Source: Pyrinomonadaceae bacterium (lineage in GTDB: Bacteria; Acidobacteriota; Blastocatellia; Pyrinomonadales; Pyrinomonadaceae). Taken from it: a stretch of DNA of 64,000 nucleotides. The stretch spans positions 62,001 to 126,000 of the forward strand of contig JANWYH010000002.1 in the NCBI GenBank assembly GCA_025054715.1. The letters run 5' to 3'. The position numbers and the translations under genes were made by a program. Shown one piece after another: positions 1 through 9,047 of this stretch. Every line of letters begins with the position of its first letter. The stretch's first letter is position 1. The notes under the pieces are model-generated. The model worked only from the letters and a program-made list of their open reading frames with translations, ran no database searches and was not told the origin of the DNA.

Positions 1-1200
1 TAACTCTTCATCTGTAAAGTATTTTTCATCCATGAAGCTAGCTATTTCTTCTTTAAGTTTCTTGATAGCCTGCCTAGCTTTTTCGACCGAAGTAATCATT
101 GTTATTCTTATGGGACCGACGTTGCGTTGCGTGTAATAATGGACGTTTAAGCTTGTTGCAAGCTCTGAATCTATCAAAGCCTTCTGCAGTCTAGAACTTG
201 GTTGTTCAACGATGAAAGAAAAAACATCAGCAGCATAGGTTGATGCATCATCTTTACCGATAGAAGGCCCATGCCAGCCGAATTGGACAATGACGTTATC
301 TACGTCTTGAGTCAAAATCACAGCTTCGCTCTTTTGCAAAGGCGGATGCTCAACTAGCGGATACTTTACAAAGGGGTCTTCACCCTTTTGCCAGCTTCCA
401 AAAAGCTGTTCGGCAAGCTTGAAGACTTCTTCTGGATCAACATCGCCAGTAATCACTAAGGCCGTGTTGTTAGGAACATAATACCTGGATTGAATAAGAC
501 GCATCTTTTCAACTGTAGCACTTGCAACTGTTTCGCGTGTTCCCCCAGGATTTTTGCGACTTGGATATTTGTAAAAAAGTTTATCCATCATTGTCCTTTC
601 AAGATAGTAACCCGGCTCTGACATTTGTCGGTCAAGCTCGCTTAAAACTATTTGAATCTCCTTTCTCAGCTCCTCCTCGTTAAAAGATGGATAAACGAGT
701 GCATCGCGCATCAATCGCATCATTGTAGAAAGATTTTTACTTGTAGTGTAAAAGTAATAGTTTACGTGCTCTTCATGAGTTGAACCATTCCGCAAAAAAC
801 CTATTTCATCAATTGTTCGAAGGTAGCTAACGTCACCTACTTGATTTCTATACCTCATCGCAGCGGGGCAATTATTGCTTAAGTAAAGATCGCTTCTTCC
901 AAGCGAGTTAAAAAAGTCACATCTGAAAATTTCTATTGCACGATTTGTATTAAAAAACATGTGCTCATAAAGATGAGATAGCCCGTTTAATTCAGGTGGC
1001 TCAGTAAAAGAACCATTGCGAACAACCGCCTCAACCGTTACAAGCGGAACGGAACGGTCTTGCAAAACTATAATTTCTAAGCCATTGGCCAGTTTCTTGT
1101 TTACAAAGGGAACTTCTAATCCCCTCGAAACTGCTTGCGACGAAAAACCAATTTGTGACAAACTAAAAAGGAAAGTGATAAGTAAAACTAGCTTTTTCAC
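1..1200 (-). CDS. M16 family zinc peptidase (insulinase-like), 5' part only
   Basis: The reverse strand reads open from a GTG at 1200 to the window edge (400 codons), so the C-terminal part is missing. The product starts with a hydrophobic signal peptide (KKLVLLITFLFSLS) and should be exported. The inverted zinc motif HLYEH lies at residues 76-80, and the further glutamate ligand is probably E181 or E188 in a segment reading KEIQIVLSEL. This is the N-terminal half of a periplasmic M16 peptidase (pitrilysin/PqqL type), which digests peptides inside a two-half clamshell. The start is supported by AGGAG about 5 nt upstream. It is divergent from the small gene at 1253. The substrate cannot be told from sequence. 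Confidence 0.9.
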   Translation of the reverse strand, partial: MKKLVLLITFLFSLSQIGFSSQAVSRGLEVPFVNKKLANGLEIIVLQDRSVPLVTVEAVVRNGSFTEPPELNGLSHLYEHMFFNTNRAIEIFRCDFFNSLGRSDLYLSNNCPAAMRYRNQVGDVSYLRTIDEIGFLRNGSTHEEHVNYYFYTTSKNLSTMMRLMRDALVYPSFNEEELRKEIQIVLSELDRQMSEPGYYLERTMMDKLFYKYPSRKNPGGTRETVASATVEKMRLIQSRYYVPNNTALVITGDVDPEEVFKLAEQLFGSWQKGEDPFVKYPLVEHPPLQKSEAVILTQDVDNVIVQFGWHGPSIGKDDASTYAADVFSFIVEQPSSRLQKALIDSELATSLNVHYYTQRNVGPIRITMITSVEKARQAIKKLKEEIASFMDEKYFTDEEL

Positions 1201-1252
1201 AAGATGCTCCTAAAAATTTTCTTAGGGTGATTGTAACATACGAGGTGAAACA

Positions 1253-1480
1253 ATGAAAACAGATGCTTTGACACACGGCGCAAGAACATTGATGAATCGT
1301 AATCCAGAAGTTAGAGCATGGATCGAAAACTATCTGAAGGAAAAGGTCCGTGCTGAAAAATCTGAAATGAGCGATGAAGAGTTTGAAGTTTTTTGGAAAT
1401 ACCATAAGCCTGAAATAATACATGAACGTTCAGCAGAGGGCTTCCTAGCCTACAAAGAACACACAAAACAAGGGAGTTGA
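1253..1480 (+). CDS. Small hypothetical protein (75 aa)
   Basis: A charged, soluble, probably helical protein of 75 residues with no signal peptide or membrane segment; the C-terminal half is rich in Glu, Lys and His. I do not recognise a family. A GAGGTG Shine-Dalgarno sequence sits 5-6 nt before the ATG. The stop codon abuts the next gene, so the two are probably translationally coupled. A strong ribosome site and conserved-looking composition make it likely real; the function is unknown. Confidence 0.6.
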   Translation: MKTDALTHGARTLMNRNPEVRAWIENYLKEKVRAEKSEMSDEEFEVFWKYHKPEIIHERSAEGFLAYKEHTKQGS

Positions 1481-1488
1481 GTCAAAAA

Positions 1489-1878
1489 GTGCATATAAAG
1501 GAAAAATTCATTGGTCCGGGAGGCACGCAAGGCGGTTTTCTGGAGTTTTTTCTAGGCTTAGCAATGACAGTCATTGGAGCATATCTACTTACAAACAGAG
1601 TAGTTGTAACGACTGGTTTTTGGAATCTTTGGGGGTACAATACCTTTGGCTTATCGCTTCTTCCTTTAACCTTTGGCGTTGCTTTTCTTTTTTTCAATGG
1701 AAAGTCAATTATCGGATGGATACTTGTCTTCATAGGCGTTCTAATAATTTTTGTCGGTGTTTTAATGAACCTAAATATTTATTTTCAGCCTACAAGCCTT
1801 TTCAACACGCTAATAATGCTTTTACTTCTAGCAGGCGGTTTAGGCCTAATAGCAAGGAGTCTGGTGGAACATGAGTAA
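1489..1878 (+). CDS. Small integral membrane protein (about 129 aa), unknown function
   Basis: It has a short basic and Gly-rich N-terminus (FIGPGGTQGGF) followed by four hydrophobic stretches at about residues 15-35, 50-68, 72-93 and 104-122, so a four-helix inner-membrane protein is likely. No known family is evident. I prefer the GTG at 1489, which has AGGGAG 12 nt upstream; a TTG at 1477 overlaps the preceding stop but has the Shine-Dalgarno sequence directly against it. Its 3' end overlaps the next gene by 8 nt, so 1253, 1489 and 1871 look like one operon. Confidence 0.6.
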   Translation: MHIKEKFIGPGGTQGGFLEFFLGLAMTVIGAYLLTNRVVVTTGFWNLWGYNTFGLSLLPLTFGVAFLFFNGKSIIGWILVFIGVLIIFVGVLMNLNIYFQPTSLFNTLIMLLLLAGGLGLIARSLVEHE

Positions 1879-3097
1879 AATCATTAAAAGCCTATTGCTC
1901 ATCATTCTACTAACCAGCTTTTCCTTAGCACAAATAAAGGATTTAAAACCTACAGTCATTCTGGTTTCTTTAGATGGTTTTCGTGCAGATTACATAGAAA
2001 AATATAAACCACCGACACTTCTTGAGATAGCTAGAAGAGGTGTTCGAGCAAAGTGGCTAGTTCCTGTTTTTCCAACTAAAACCTTCCCTAACCACTATTC
2101 CATAGCAACTGGTCTTTATCCAGAAAATCACGGAATAATTGAAAATAACATATATGATTTTGGAACCATTTTCAGCCTAAACAAACGAGAAGAAGTCCAG
2201 AATGGTCGCTGGTGGCTCGGCGAACCAATTTGGGTTACAGCAGAAAAACAAGGGATAAAAACCGCTGCTTTCTTCTTTCCAGGAACAGAAGCAGAAATAA
2301 AGGGAATAAGGCCTACATTTTGGAAAACTTACGATGAAAAAGTGCCTTACGAGGAAAGAGTAGCAACCATTTTGAGCTGGCTTGACCTTCCAGTAGAAAA
2401 ACGCCCTCAACTGCTTATTCTCTACTTCGATGAACCAGATTCTTCGGGTCACCGATGCGGTCCTAATTCGGATTGCGTCGCAAATGCAATAAAACGGGTT
2501 GATCTACAGCTTCGGAATCTAGTTAACGGATTAAAAGAACGTAAAGTCTATGGAAAAGTTAACTTGATAATAGTTTCAGACCACGGAATGGCAGAGGTTA
2601 AGCCCAACCAAGTCATTTTTCTTGACGATTACCTGGATCAAAACTTAACTGAGAGGATTCTTTGGACCGGCGAAATTGTTCAGATTTTTCCAAAAGAAGG
2701 AAAAAAGGAAAAAATTGCCGAAAACTTGAAATCTATAGCTAATGCGAAATGCTGGAAAAAGGAAGAAATTCCTTCAAGATTTCGTTATCAAGCCAGCCCG
2801 AGAATTGCTCCAATAATTTGTCTAGCCGATGAAGGTTGGTTTATGACTTCCCGCGAAAGATACGAATCTCAAAAAAATAGACCTGAATACAACCAAATTC
2901 GAGGCGCACATGGTTACGATAATCAACTTGCCTCGATGAGAGCCATTTTTATAGCACAAGGAAAAGCTTTCAAAAAAGGAAAAATCGTAGAACCCTTTGA
3001 AAACGTGGATATTTACAACATCTTAGCAACTATTCTAGGACTTAAACCCGCACAAACAGACGGAAATCTGAACACACTAAGAAAAGTCTTGAGATAA
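1871..3097 (+). CDS. Secreted NPP-type nucleotide pyrophosphatase/phosphodiesterase (alkaline phosphatase superfamily)
   Basis: 408 residues with an N-terminal signal peptide (residues 1-20). The two-metal site of the family is visible: VSLDGFRADY with D35, PTKTFPNHYS with the probable nucleophile T71, DEPDSSGH, VSDHGM and GAHGYDN near the C-terminus. NPP enzymes hydrolyse phosphodiester or pyrophosphate bonds in nucleotides, nucleotide sugars or lipids; the periplasmic location is inferred. Length fits a single catalytic domain without the nuclease-like domain of animal homologues. The start overlaps the preceding membrane-protein gene. Which substrate it prefers is not readable from the sequence. 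Confidence 0.9.
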   Translation: MSKIIKSLLLIILLTSFSLAQIKDLKPTVILVSLDGFRADYIEKYKPPTLLEIARRGVRAKWLVPVFPTKTFPNHYSIATGLYPENHGIIENNIYDFGTIFSLNKREEVQNGRWWLGEPIWVTAEKQGIKTAAFFFPGTEAEIKGIRPTFWKTYDEKVPYEERVATILSWLDLPVEKRPQLLILYFDEPDSSGHRCGPNSDCVANAIKRVDLQLRNLVNGLKERKVYGKVNLIIVSDHGMAEVKPNQVIFLDDYLDQNLTERILWTGEIVQIFPKEGKKEKIAENLKSIANAKCWKKEEIPSRFRYQASPRIAPIICLADEGWFMTSRERYESQKNRPEYNQIRGAHGYDNQLASMRAIFIAQGKAFKKGKIVEPFENVDIYNILATILGLKPAQTDGNLNTLRKVLR

Positions 3098-3110
3098 TAG
3101 AATCGAATCC

Positions 3111-4226
3111 CTAGTCAAAAAAATGTTTGACTTTTTCTATCAAAGACTCTTCTTCTAAGTTTTTATTCTCGATCTCGGCAAGTTTTTCAAAGAGCTTTCT
3201 TTGCTCTCTAGTTAAATTCGTTGGGGTTATAACTTTAACTGCAACAAAAAGGCTACCTCTATGATTTCCACCAAACGCAGTCATACCCTTTCCTTTGATT
3301 TCAAAAACAGTGCCTGTTTGTGTACCTGCGGGAATTTTTAATGTTTCTTCTTGCCCATCTAAGCCTTTTATTTTAAGTTGGGCACCCAGTGCTGCTTGGG
3401 AAAATGAAATAGGAACGGAAGTGTAAAGATTATCACCTTCTCTTACGAACCGCTCATGCTCCTTTACTTGAATCACAATGAACAAGTCCCCAGGCGCTCC
3501 GCCGTTCCTGCCCTCTTCACCCTCTCCTCTAATTCTAATTCTCGAACCAGAATTAACACCGGCTGGAATACTAACTTCAAGAGTTTTCTCCTTCTTCACT
3601 CTGCCTTTTCCATCACAAGCCTCACACTTTTCCCTTACAATCTGCCCTGCACCAAGGCAATTATGACAAGTTCTTGCGACCGTAAAGAAGCCTTGCTGAT
3701 AGCGAACGCTTCCCGTTCCTCTACAAGTAAGACAAACTTCCGGATAAGACCCTTTCCGAGCACCACTTCCACCACAATCAACACAAAGAACAAGCTTAGG
3801 CAACTTGATTTGCTTTTCAACCCCGCTAAATGCTTCTTCAAGCGTTATTTCCAGATCATAGCGAAGGTCTGCTCCGCGTTCAGCACGCGTTCTACTAGAT
3901 CGCCTAGAGCCTGTAAATCCGAAAATATCATCGTTAAAAACGCTAAAGAAGAAATCTTCAATGTCACTAAAAGCATCTGTCGAGAATCCAGAGAACCCTT
4001 GTCCGTTTACTCCAGCATGTCCAAATTTGTCATAACTTGCTCTTTTTTCCGGATTTGACAGAATTGAATAAGCTTCTTGAATTTCCTTGAATCTTTCCTC
4101 TGCTTGCTTGTCACCTGGGTTTTTATCAGGATGATATTTTACGGCGAGTCTTCGGTACGCTTTTTTTATCTCATCTGCAGTTGCACTTCGTGAGACGCCT
4201 AGAACTTCGTAATAGTCCTTTCTCAT
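3111..4226 (-). CDS. dnaJ: Chaperone DnaJ (Hsp40)
   Basis: Type I Hsp40 co-chaperone that stimulates DnaK ATPase and hands over unfolded clients. Domain order is complete: J domain with HPD (YHPDKNPGD) near residue 30, a Gly/Phe-rich segment, four CxxCxGxG zinc motifs ([32 protein letters not shown]) at about 135-200, then the C-terminal substrate domains. I place the start at the ATG at 4226 ([10 protein letters not shown]), preceded by GAGAGGG; an in-frame TTG at 4238 lacks this. It is the last gene of hrcA-grpE-dnaK-dnaJ and follows dnaK by about 60 nt. Confidence 0.97.
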   Translation of the reverse strand: MRKDYYEVLGVSRSATADEIKKAYRRLAVKYHPDKNPGDKQAEERFKEIQEAYSILSNPEKRASYDKFGHAGVNGQGFSGFSTDAFSDIEDFFFSVFNDDIFGFTGSRRSSRTRAERGADLRYDLEITLEEAFSGVEKQIKLPKLVLCVDCGGSGARKGSYPEVCLTCRGTGSVRYQQGFFTVARTCHNCLGAGQIVREKCEACDGKGRVKKEKTLEVSIPAGVNSGSRIRIRGEGEEGRNGGAPGDLFIVIQVKEHERFVREGDNLYTSVPISFSQAALGAQLKIKGLDGQEETLKIPAGTQTGTVFEIKGKGMTAFGGNHRGSLFVAVKVITPTNLTREQRKLFEKLAEIENKNLEEESLIEKVKHFFD

Positions 4227-4285
4227 AAGCCCTCTCAAAGAAGGTCAAATTCTATTTTAATAGCAGTAAAACTTATTTCAAACGA

Positions 4286-6094
4286 TTATGAGTGAGAACT
4301 TATGAGAAGAGTCGTAAGCTCAGCAGCAACTTCCTCAACCTCAAGCATTTTTTGTTTGATTATTTCCAAATCGCTCGAACTCAAAACTTCTTCTGCATCA
4401 CTTAAAATAAAGCTGACCTGCTTTATTTTCTCGCTAGGCAAGCCCTTACCGAATTCTGCTAGCGTTCTACGAGTATTTTTAATAAGTGAGTCAAGACGGT
4501 TTCTTTGTAGTATAAGCTCCTTTTCTTTTCGATCCTTTTCGGCTGAAGCTTCAGCTTCAATAATCAACCGCTCTATTTCATCAGGAGAAAGCCCTGAAGA
4601 AGGTGTTATTTGCATAGCTTGCTCTAAACCCGTGAATTTATCTCTGGCTGAAACATGCAATATCCCGTTTGCATCAACTTCAAAAGTAACCTCAATTTGA
4701 GGAACCCCTCTTGGAGCGGGTGGTATTCCTACAAGCTCAAATTTTCCTAAAGACCGATTTTCCCGAGCTATTTCGCGCTCACCTTGGAGAATGTGTATTT
4801 CAACCGATTGCTGATTGTCAACTACCGTTGTGAAAACCATTGTATTTTTCAACGGTATGGTAGAGTTCCTTTCGATGAGCTTAACGAAAAGACCACCACG
4901 GGTTTCTAATCCGAGAGAAAGCGGTAAAACATCGAGTAAAACTATATCCTTAACATCGCCTGCCAAAACAGCACCTTGTATAGCTGCTCCCATGGCAACG
5001 ACTTCATCAGGATTTATCTCGGCTGAAGGTTCTTTACCGAAGATTTCTTTAACGGTCCGAGCAATAATAGGCGAACGAGTCTGACCTCCAACTAAAATAA
5101 CTTTGTCTATATCAGCAGGCTTTAATTTTGCATCCCACAGAGCTTTTTGACACGGCTCTATGGTTGATTCGACAAGGTCTTTGACTAGCTCTTCAAATTT
5201 ATCCCTAGTCAAAACCTTATTGATGTGTTTAGGTCCTGTCGAATCAGAAGCAATAAAAGGAAGATTTATGGTTGTTTCTGTCACACTGGAAAGTTCACAT
5301 TTAGCCCTTTCGGACGCTTCCTTAAGTCTTTGCAGTGCCAAACGGTCTTGACGAAGGTCTATTCCATGCTCTTTCTTGAAGTCTTCCACAAGCCAGCCAA
5401 TTATACGTTCATCAAAATCCTCGCCACCTAAAAAAGTATTTCCCGAAGTCGAAAGCACCTCAAAAACCCCGTCGTTTATTTCAAGAATCGTTATGTCGAA
5501 GGTGCCTCCTCCAAGATCATAAACAGCTACCTTTTCTGTTTTCCCTTTTCCGAAACCGTAAGCTAAAGCGGCAGCCGTAGGTTCATTTATAATTCTTTCA
5601 ACCTTCAAACCCGCAATTTTACCGGCATCGCGAGTAGCCTGACGTTGCGCATCGTCAAAATAAGCCGGCACTGTGATTATCGCTTCAGTAACTTTATCAC
5701 CCAAGAAATCTTCTGCCGCAGACTTGAGTCTTTGAAGGACTATTGCTGAAATTTCGGGAGGACTATAGACTCTATCAAGAACCCGAATGTGAGCATCCCC
5801 ATTTGCCGACTCAACAATTTCAAAGGGGACTGTCTCACGCATCTTCTGAACTTCAGGAGAATTGAATTTGCGCCCTATTAGCCTTTTAACGGCGTATAAC
5901 GTATTGTTTGGGTTTGTTACAGCTTGCCTTTTAGCTATCTGTCCGACTAATTTTTCACCTTTTTCGGTAAAGGCTACTACGGAAGGCGTCGTTCTAGCAC
6001 CTTCCCTATTTGGGATAATCTGCAGGGTGCTGCCTTCCATAAAAGCAACACAAGAATTAGTCGTTCCCAAATCAATACCTATTATCTTGCTCAT
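4286..6094 (-). CDS. dnaK: Chaperone DnaK (Hsp70)
   Basis: ATP-dependent Hsp70 that binds exposed hydrophobic peptides with DnaJ and GrpE. The nucleotide-binding domain shows [10 protein letters not shown] at the N-terminus, [10 protein letters not shown] and [10 protein letters not shown]; the linker reads [10 protein letters not shown], followed by the beta-sandwich and a helical lid. The protein is 602 residues, about 35 shorter than E. coli DnaK: it stops after the lid and lacks the usual disordered Gly-rich acidic tail. The VGGQTR variant is also seen in HscA proteins, but the neighbours grpE, dnaJ and hrcA settle the identity. Confidence 0.96.
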   Translation of the reverse strand: MSKIIGIDLGTTNSCVAFMEGSTLQIIPNREGARTTPSVVAFTEKGEKLVGQIAKRQAVTNPNNTLYAVKRLIGRKFNSPEVQKMRETVPFEIVESANGDAHIRVLDRVYSPPEISAIVLQRLKSAAEDFLGDKVTEAIITVPAYFDDAQRQATRDAGKIAGLKVERIINEPTAAALAYGFGKGKTEKVAVYDLGGGTFDITILEINDGVFEVLSTSGNTFLGGEDFDERIIGWLVEDFKKEHGIDLRQDRLALQRLKEASERAKCELSSVTETTINLPFIASDSTGPKHINKVLTRDKFEELVKDLVESTIEPCQKALWDAKLKPADIDKVILVGGQTRSPIIARTVKEIFGKEPSAEINPDEVVAMGAAIQGAVLAGDVKDIVLLDVLPLSLGLETRGGLFVKLIERNSTIPLKNTMVFTTVVDNQQSVEIHILQGEREIARENRSLGKFELVGIPPAPRGVPQIEVTFEVDANGILHVSARDKFTGLEQAMQITPSSGLSPDEIERLIIEAEASAEKDRKEKELILQRNRLDSLIKNTRRTLAEFGKGLPSEKIKQVSFILSDAEEVLSSSDLEIIKQKMLEVEEVAAELTTLLISSHS

Positions 6095-6139
6095 AAGCCA
6101 AATCTAAAAACGCCTTTTAAGCCTTTTAAGAATAAAGCT

Positions 6140-6802
6140 TCAAACATTAAAATTCTCATTTACAGAAACCTTAACCAAAGCATGTCGAATAACCTTGTCA
6201 CCTATCCTGTAGCCGCGTAGAAATTCAGAAACTACGGTATTGTTAGGAAACTCACTGTTTTTTTCTACTTCTATAGCTTCATGAAAGTGTGGATCAAATG
6301 GCATGCCTACGGTCTTTATAGGCTCGACTCCCATTTCAGCAAGTATCTCATAAAGCTGCTGATTTACCATTATGATGCCATCTAGAAAGCCTTGAAACTC
6401 TCTGGTAAGATAAGAGTTCCTTTGCGAGGATTCAATAGCCCTTTCAAGATTATCAACTACAGGAAGAAGTCTCCTAGCAACATCTATCATCAGCTTACTG
6501 GTTATTTCTGCCTTTTCTTTTTCAAACCGCTTCCTAACGGCTTCGAAATCCTTTATCCGGCGATCGAGCTCTTCGCGCTCTTTTTGAAGTTGACTCTCAA
6601 AATGAAAAGTTTTCTTTTCCGCTTTCTGGTCTTTGATCTCCAAGGTTCTGTCGAACCACAAAGAATCCTCGAGGAAGGTTTTATCATCCTCATAGACTTC
6701 TATTTCTAACTCTACAGAATTGATTCCGTCTATTGACAAGCTTCTTTCCTTTTCTTCTAACTCTTTAATGAATTCATCTAAGGGGACATCCTTTTTTTCC
6801 AT
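6140..6802 (-). CDS. grpE: Nucleotide exchange factor GrpE
   Basis: 220-residue cofactor that releases ADP from DnaK. An acidic, low-complexity N-terminal region (1-65) is followed by a long coiled coil (about 70-130, rich in Glu, Lys and Arg) and the C-terminal beta-domain with the family-typical GVEPIKTVGMPFDPHFHEA segment and a GYRIGDKVIRHALVKVS end. A GAGGAGATAAGG Shine-Dalgarno stretch precedes the ATG. It lies between hrcA (27 nt away) and dnaK (45 nt away). The DnaK-binding C-terminal domain is complete. Confidence 0.96.
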   Translation of the reverse strand: MEKKDVPLDEFIKELEEKERSLSIDGINSVELEIEVYEDDKTFLEDSLWFDRTLEIKDQKAEKKTFHFESQLQKEREELDRRIKDFEAVRKRFEKEKAEITSKLMIDVARRLLPVVDNLERAIESSQRNSYLTREFQGFLDGIIMVNQQLYEILAEMGVEPIKTVGMPFDPHFHEAIEVEKNSEFPNNTVVSEFLRGYRIGDKVIRHALVKVSVNENFNV

Positions 6803-6829
6803 ATTTCCTTATCTCCTCGGAGGTTGATT

Positions 6830-7906
6830 TTAAGTTTTTCTACTCATCAACTTCTCAAGAAGACGAGCAACATAGCTAACCACAGAAATTACCCTCGCAT
6901 ACTCTATACGGGTAGGACCTACAACGCCTATAGTCCCAAAAGCTTCACCACTTCCAATCCTGTATGAAGTGGTAATTAAAGAACAGTTTTGCATTGAAGG
7001 AGCGAGATTCTCTTTACCTATCATTATCTTCACGTCTTTGTTAGAAACATCACTAGAAATACATTCATTGAGAATCCTAACTAGCCGAGTTTTTTCTTCA
7101 AATGTTTTTAGCAACGCTTGAAGCTGTTCAAAGTTAAAGTCCCGCTTTGACAGTATGTTTGCCGTTCCTTCAACATACACTTGTCCAAGCTCGTCATTTT
7201 CAATGCTTTGAGAGCAGAGAATTATGGCTGTTTGAAGCAATTTATCAAAAAGTGCTCTCTCTTCATGCATCAAACGTAAGATTTCATTGCGAATGGCTAT
7301 GAGACTTTTCCCTCTAAACTCAGCGTTAAGATAACGAGCAGTTCTATTAAGCTCTTCCTGTGAGATATTCTCTTCTAGCCTTATTATCTTATTGTGAACA
7401 ATGTTAGGAGACGATATCATCATTACTAGTATTCTTTTGTCGGAAAGATTGAAAAACTCAATGTGTTCAAGCAAATCATTTGACATACTTGGCAAGGCAA
7501 CTATACCGACATTTTCAGAAATAGTGGAAAGAAGTAAACAGGATTTCTCCATCAATTTTTCCGGGTCATCTTCATCGCTTAGATACTCATTTATAAGTCT
7601 TAAGTCTTCTTCTGTTAGCTTCAGAACACCCAGCAAGTTATCTACATAAAAGCGATAACCCTCATCGGTTGGAACTCTACCTGCGGAGGTATGAGGCTGT
7701 TCCAAAAGACCCGCATCTTCTAACTCGCTCATAACGTTACGAATGGTAGCAGGACTCCAGCCGTAACTATACGAAAACTTCTCTGCGATCGTTTTCGACC
7801 CAACCGGCTCGCCCGTCAACAAATGTTCGTGTATAACAGCAGATAAAACCGCTCGCCCTCGACTATCAGGAAACTCTTCTTTTCTTTTTGTGTTGTGACT
7901 AAGCAT
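6830..7906 (-). CDS. hrcA: Heat-inducible transcription repressor HrcA
   Basis: Repressor of class I heat-shock genes, active when GroEL-assisted. It has an N-terminal winged helix (WSPATIRNVMSELEDAGLL then QPHTSAGRVPTDEGYRFYVD, about residues 40-90) and a C-terminal GAF-like dimerisation region ending in a GTIGVVGPTRIEYARVI motif. I choose the ATG at 7906, which has AGAAGGGA about 7 nt upstream; the in-frame ATG at 7954 lacks a ribosome site and would lie upstream of the transcription start expected from the promoter at 7945-7973. First gene of its operon. No CIRCE operator is visible in the leader. Confidence 0.95.
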   Translation of the reverse strand: MLSHNTKRKEEFPDSRGRAVLSAVIHEHLLTGEPVGSKTIAEKFSYSYGWSPATIRNVMSELEDAGLLEQPHTSAGRVPTDEGYRFYVDNLLGVLKLTEEDLRLINEYLSDEDDPEKLMEKSCLLLSTISENVGIVALPSMSNDLLEHIEFFNLSDKRILVMMISSPNIVHNKIIRLEENISQEELNRTARYLNAEFRGKSLIAIRNEILRLMHEERALFDKLLQTAIILCSQSIENDELGQVYVEGTANILSKRDFNFEQLQALLKTFEEKTRLVRILNECISSDVSNKDVKIMIGKENLAPSMQNCSLITTSYRIGSGEAFGTIGVVGPTRIEYARVISVVSYVARLLEKLMSRKT

Positions 7907-7944
7907 ACTTGTCCCTTCTCTTAAGCTTAGTCTATGCTTTCTTT

Positions 7945-7973
7945 TTGATAACATTTTATGAACGCAAAGTCAA
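7945..7973 (-). promoter_or_regulatory. Predicted sigma70-type promoter of the hrcA-grpE-dnaK-dnaJ operon
   Basis: On the minus strand TTGACT (7973-7968) and TATCAA (7950-7945) are separated by 17 nt. Transcription would start near 7938, leaving a leader of about 30 nt with a ribosome site. The -35 box lies inside the 5' end of the divergent gene at 7958. Confidence 0.6.
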
Positions 7974-8662
7974 CAAAAAATGTTAAACAGCAGCTCATAC
8001 AAAGCTTTTACGAAGAAGCTCTTAAAGCGTTTAGTTTCAAAAAAGTTAGCATCACATTTTATCCATACAAAGGATTAAGGCACAAAATCAAGGTCAAAGA
8101 TGGTTATGTCACGGTGAGGCTTGCCAGCTTTATTGAAAATGCTCCTTTGAAAATCCATAAAACTCTCGCAAGAATGCTTGTGGCAAAATTACTGAAGAAA
8201 AAAGTTTCTCAAAAAGACATTGCAACCTACGAAGAATTTTTAGAGCAAAACAGAATAAAACTAGAAAACGTCGTAGAACCAAACCCAAAAGGCCAGATTT
8301 ACAATCTTGAGGAAATTTTTGAAAATCTGAATAAAAAATACTTTGATAACAAAATTCCAAAACCTGTAATTAAATGGTCATCAAGAAAAACCTACAGAAA
8401 ACTTGGTTGCTGTAGCCTAACAGGAAAAGTAATAACCATCAGCAAGATCCTCGACAACGAAAAGGTGCCCCTATACGTTCTCGAATATGTAATGTATCAT
8501 GAAATTCTGCATATAAAACACCCCGCATCTTATCAGAATGGAAAAAGACTTGTTCATACAAAGGAATTCAAAAAGGACGAAAAAAAGTTTAAGCAATTTG
8601 AAAAAGCTAGAAGATGGTTAGATGAGCATCAGACATGGCTTCAAAAACAATCAAAGATATAA
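7958..8662 (+). CDS. SprT-like zinc metallopeptidase domain protein
   Basis: 234 residues, no signal peptide. The active-site helix reads YHEILHIKHP with HEILH at 181-185, and H200 in LVHTKEFKK is the likely third zinc ligand, the arrangement of SprT/Spartan and YgjP-like proteases. The N-terminal half is very basic (Lys-rich) with no recognised domain. SprT-type proteases act on DNA-protein crosslinks in eukaryotes; the bacterial role is poorly known. Its 3' end overlaps the alkyltransferase-like gene by 28 nt, suggesting co-translation. No clear Shine-Dalgarno sequence precedes this ATG, so the start is less certain. Confidence 0.8.
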   Translation: MNAKSTKNVKQQLIQSFYEEALKAFSFKKVSITFYPYKGLRHKIKVKDGYVTVRLASFIENAPLKIHKTLARMLVAKLLKKKVSQKDIATYEEFLEQNRIKLENVVEPNPKGQIYNLEEIFENLNKKYFDNKIPKPVIKWSSRKTYRKLGCCSLTGKVITISKILDNEKVPLYVLEYVMYHEILHIKHPASYQNGKRLVHTKEFKKDEKKFKQFEKARRWLDEHQTWLQKQSKI

Positions 8663-8961
8663 CTTATCGTGAAAAAGTTTATGAACTTGTAAGACAAATT
8701 CCCTACGGACGAGTGATGACTTACGGTCAAATTGCAAGGATTTTGGGAGAAGAATACACTCCTCGCAAAGTTGGTTTTGTCATGAGGCTAGCCGAAGAAG
8801 ATAAAGTACCATGGCATAGAGTGATAAACTCAAGAGGCGGTTGCTCAACCGCTAAACTGACCATCCCAGTAAATCTTCAGCAAAAAATGCTAGAAGAAGA
8901 AGGAATCGAATTCGATGAAAAAGGTTTTTGCGATTTAGACAAGTATCTGTGGAATCCCTAA
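8635..8961 (+). CDS. Alkyltransferase-like protein (ATL, MGMT family without the active-site Cys)
   Basis: 108 residues matching the DNA-binding domain of O6-alkylguanine-DNA alkyltransferases: IPYGRVMTYGQIARILG helix, RKVGFVMR around the arginine finger, and the catalytic PCHR replaced by PWHR at 59-62. A Trp in place of the acceptor Cys defines ATL proteins, which bind O6-alkylguanine and hand the lesion to nucleotide excision repair instead of repairing it directly (known for E. coli, Thermus and yeast members). It overlaps the SprT-like gene by 28 nt, so a shared DNA-damage role is reasonable inference. C46-equivalent chemistry is absent, so it is not a methyltransferase. Confidence 0.9.
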   Translation: MASKTIKDITYREKVYELVRQIPYGRVMTYGQIARILGEEYTPRKVGFVMRLAEEDKVPWHRVINSRGGCSTAKLTIPVNLQQKMLEEEGIEFDEKGFCDLDKYLWNP

Positions 8962-9047
8962 ACTTAAGGTTTGCTTAACTGGCTACGGCAAAGTTATCAT
9001 TTTCTTTCTTCTGATATTTTCTGAATTGAAAGAGGTATCTTTAGAAA

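Noticed and set aside
3456-4058. 200-codon plus-strand ORF opposite dnaJ
   Set aside because: Antisense shadow of a well-conserved gene with Ser/Thr-rich random-looking composition.
7907-8010. CIRCE operator for hrcA
   Set aside because: No inverted repeat with the TTAGCACTC core found in the leader.
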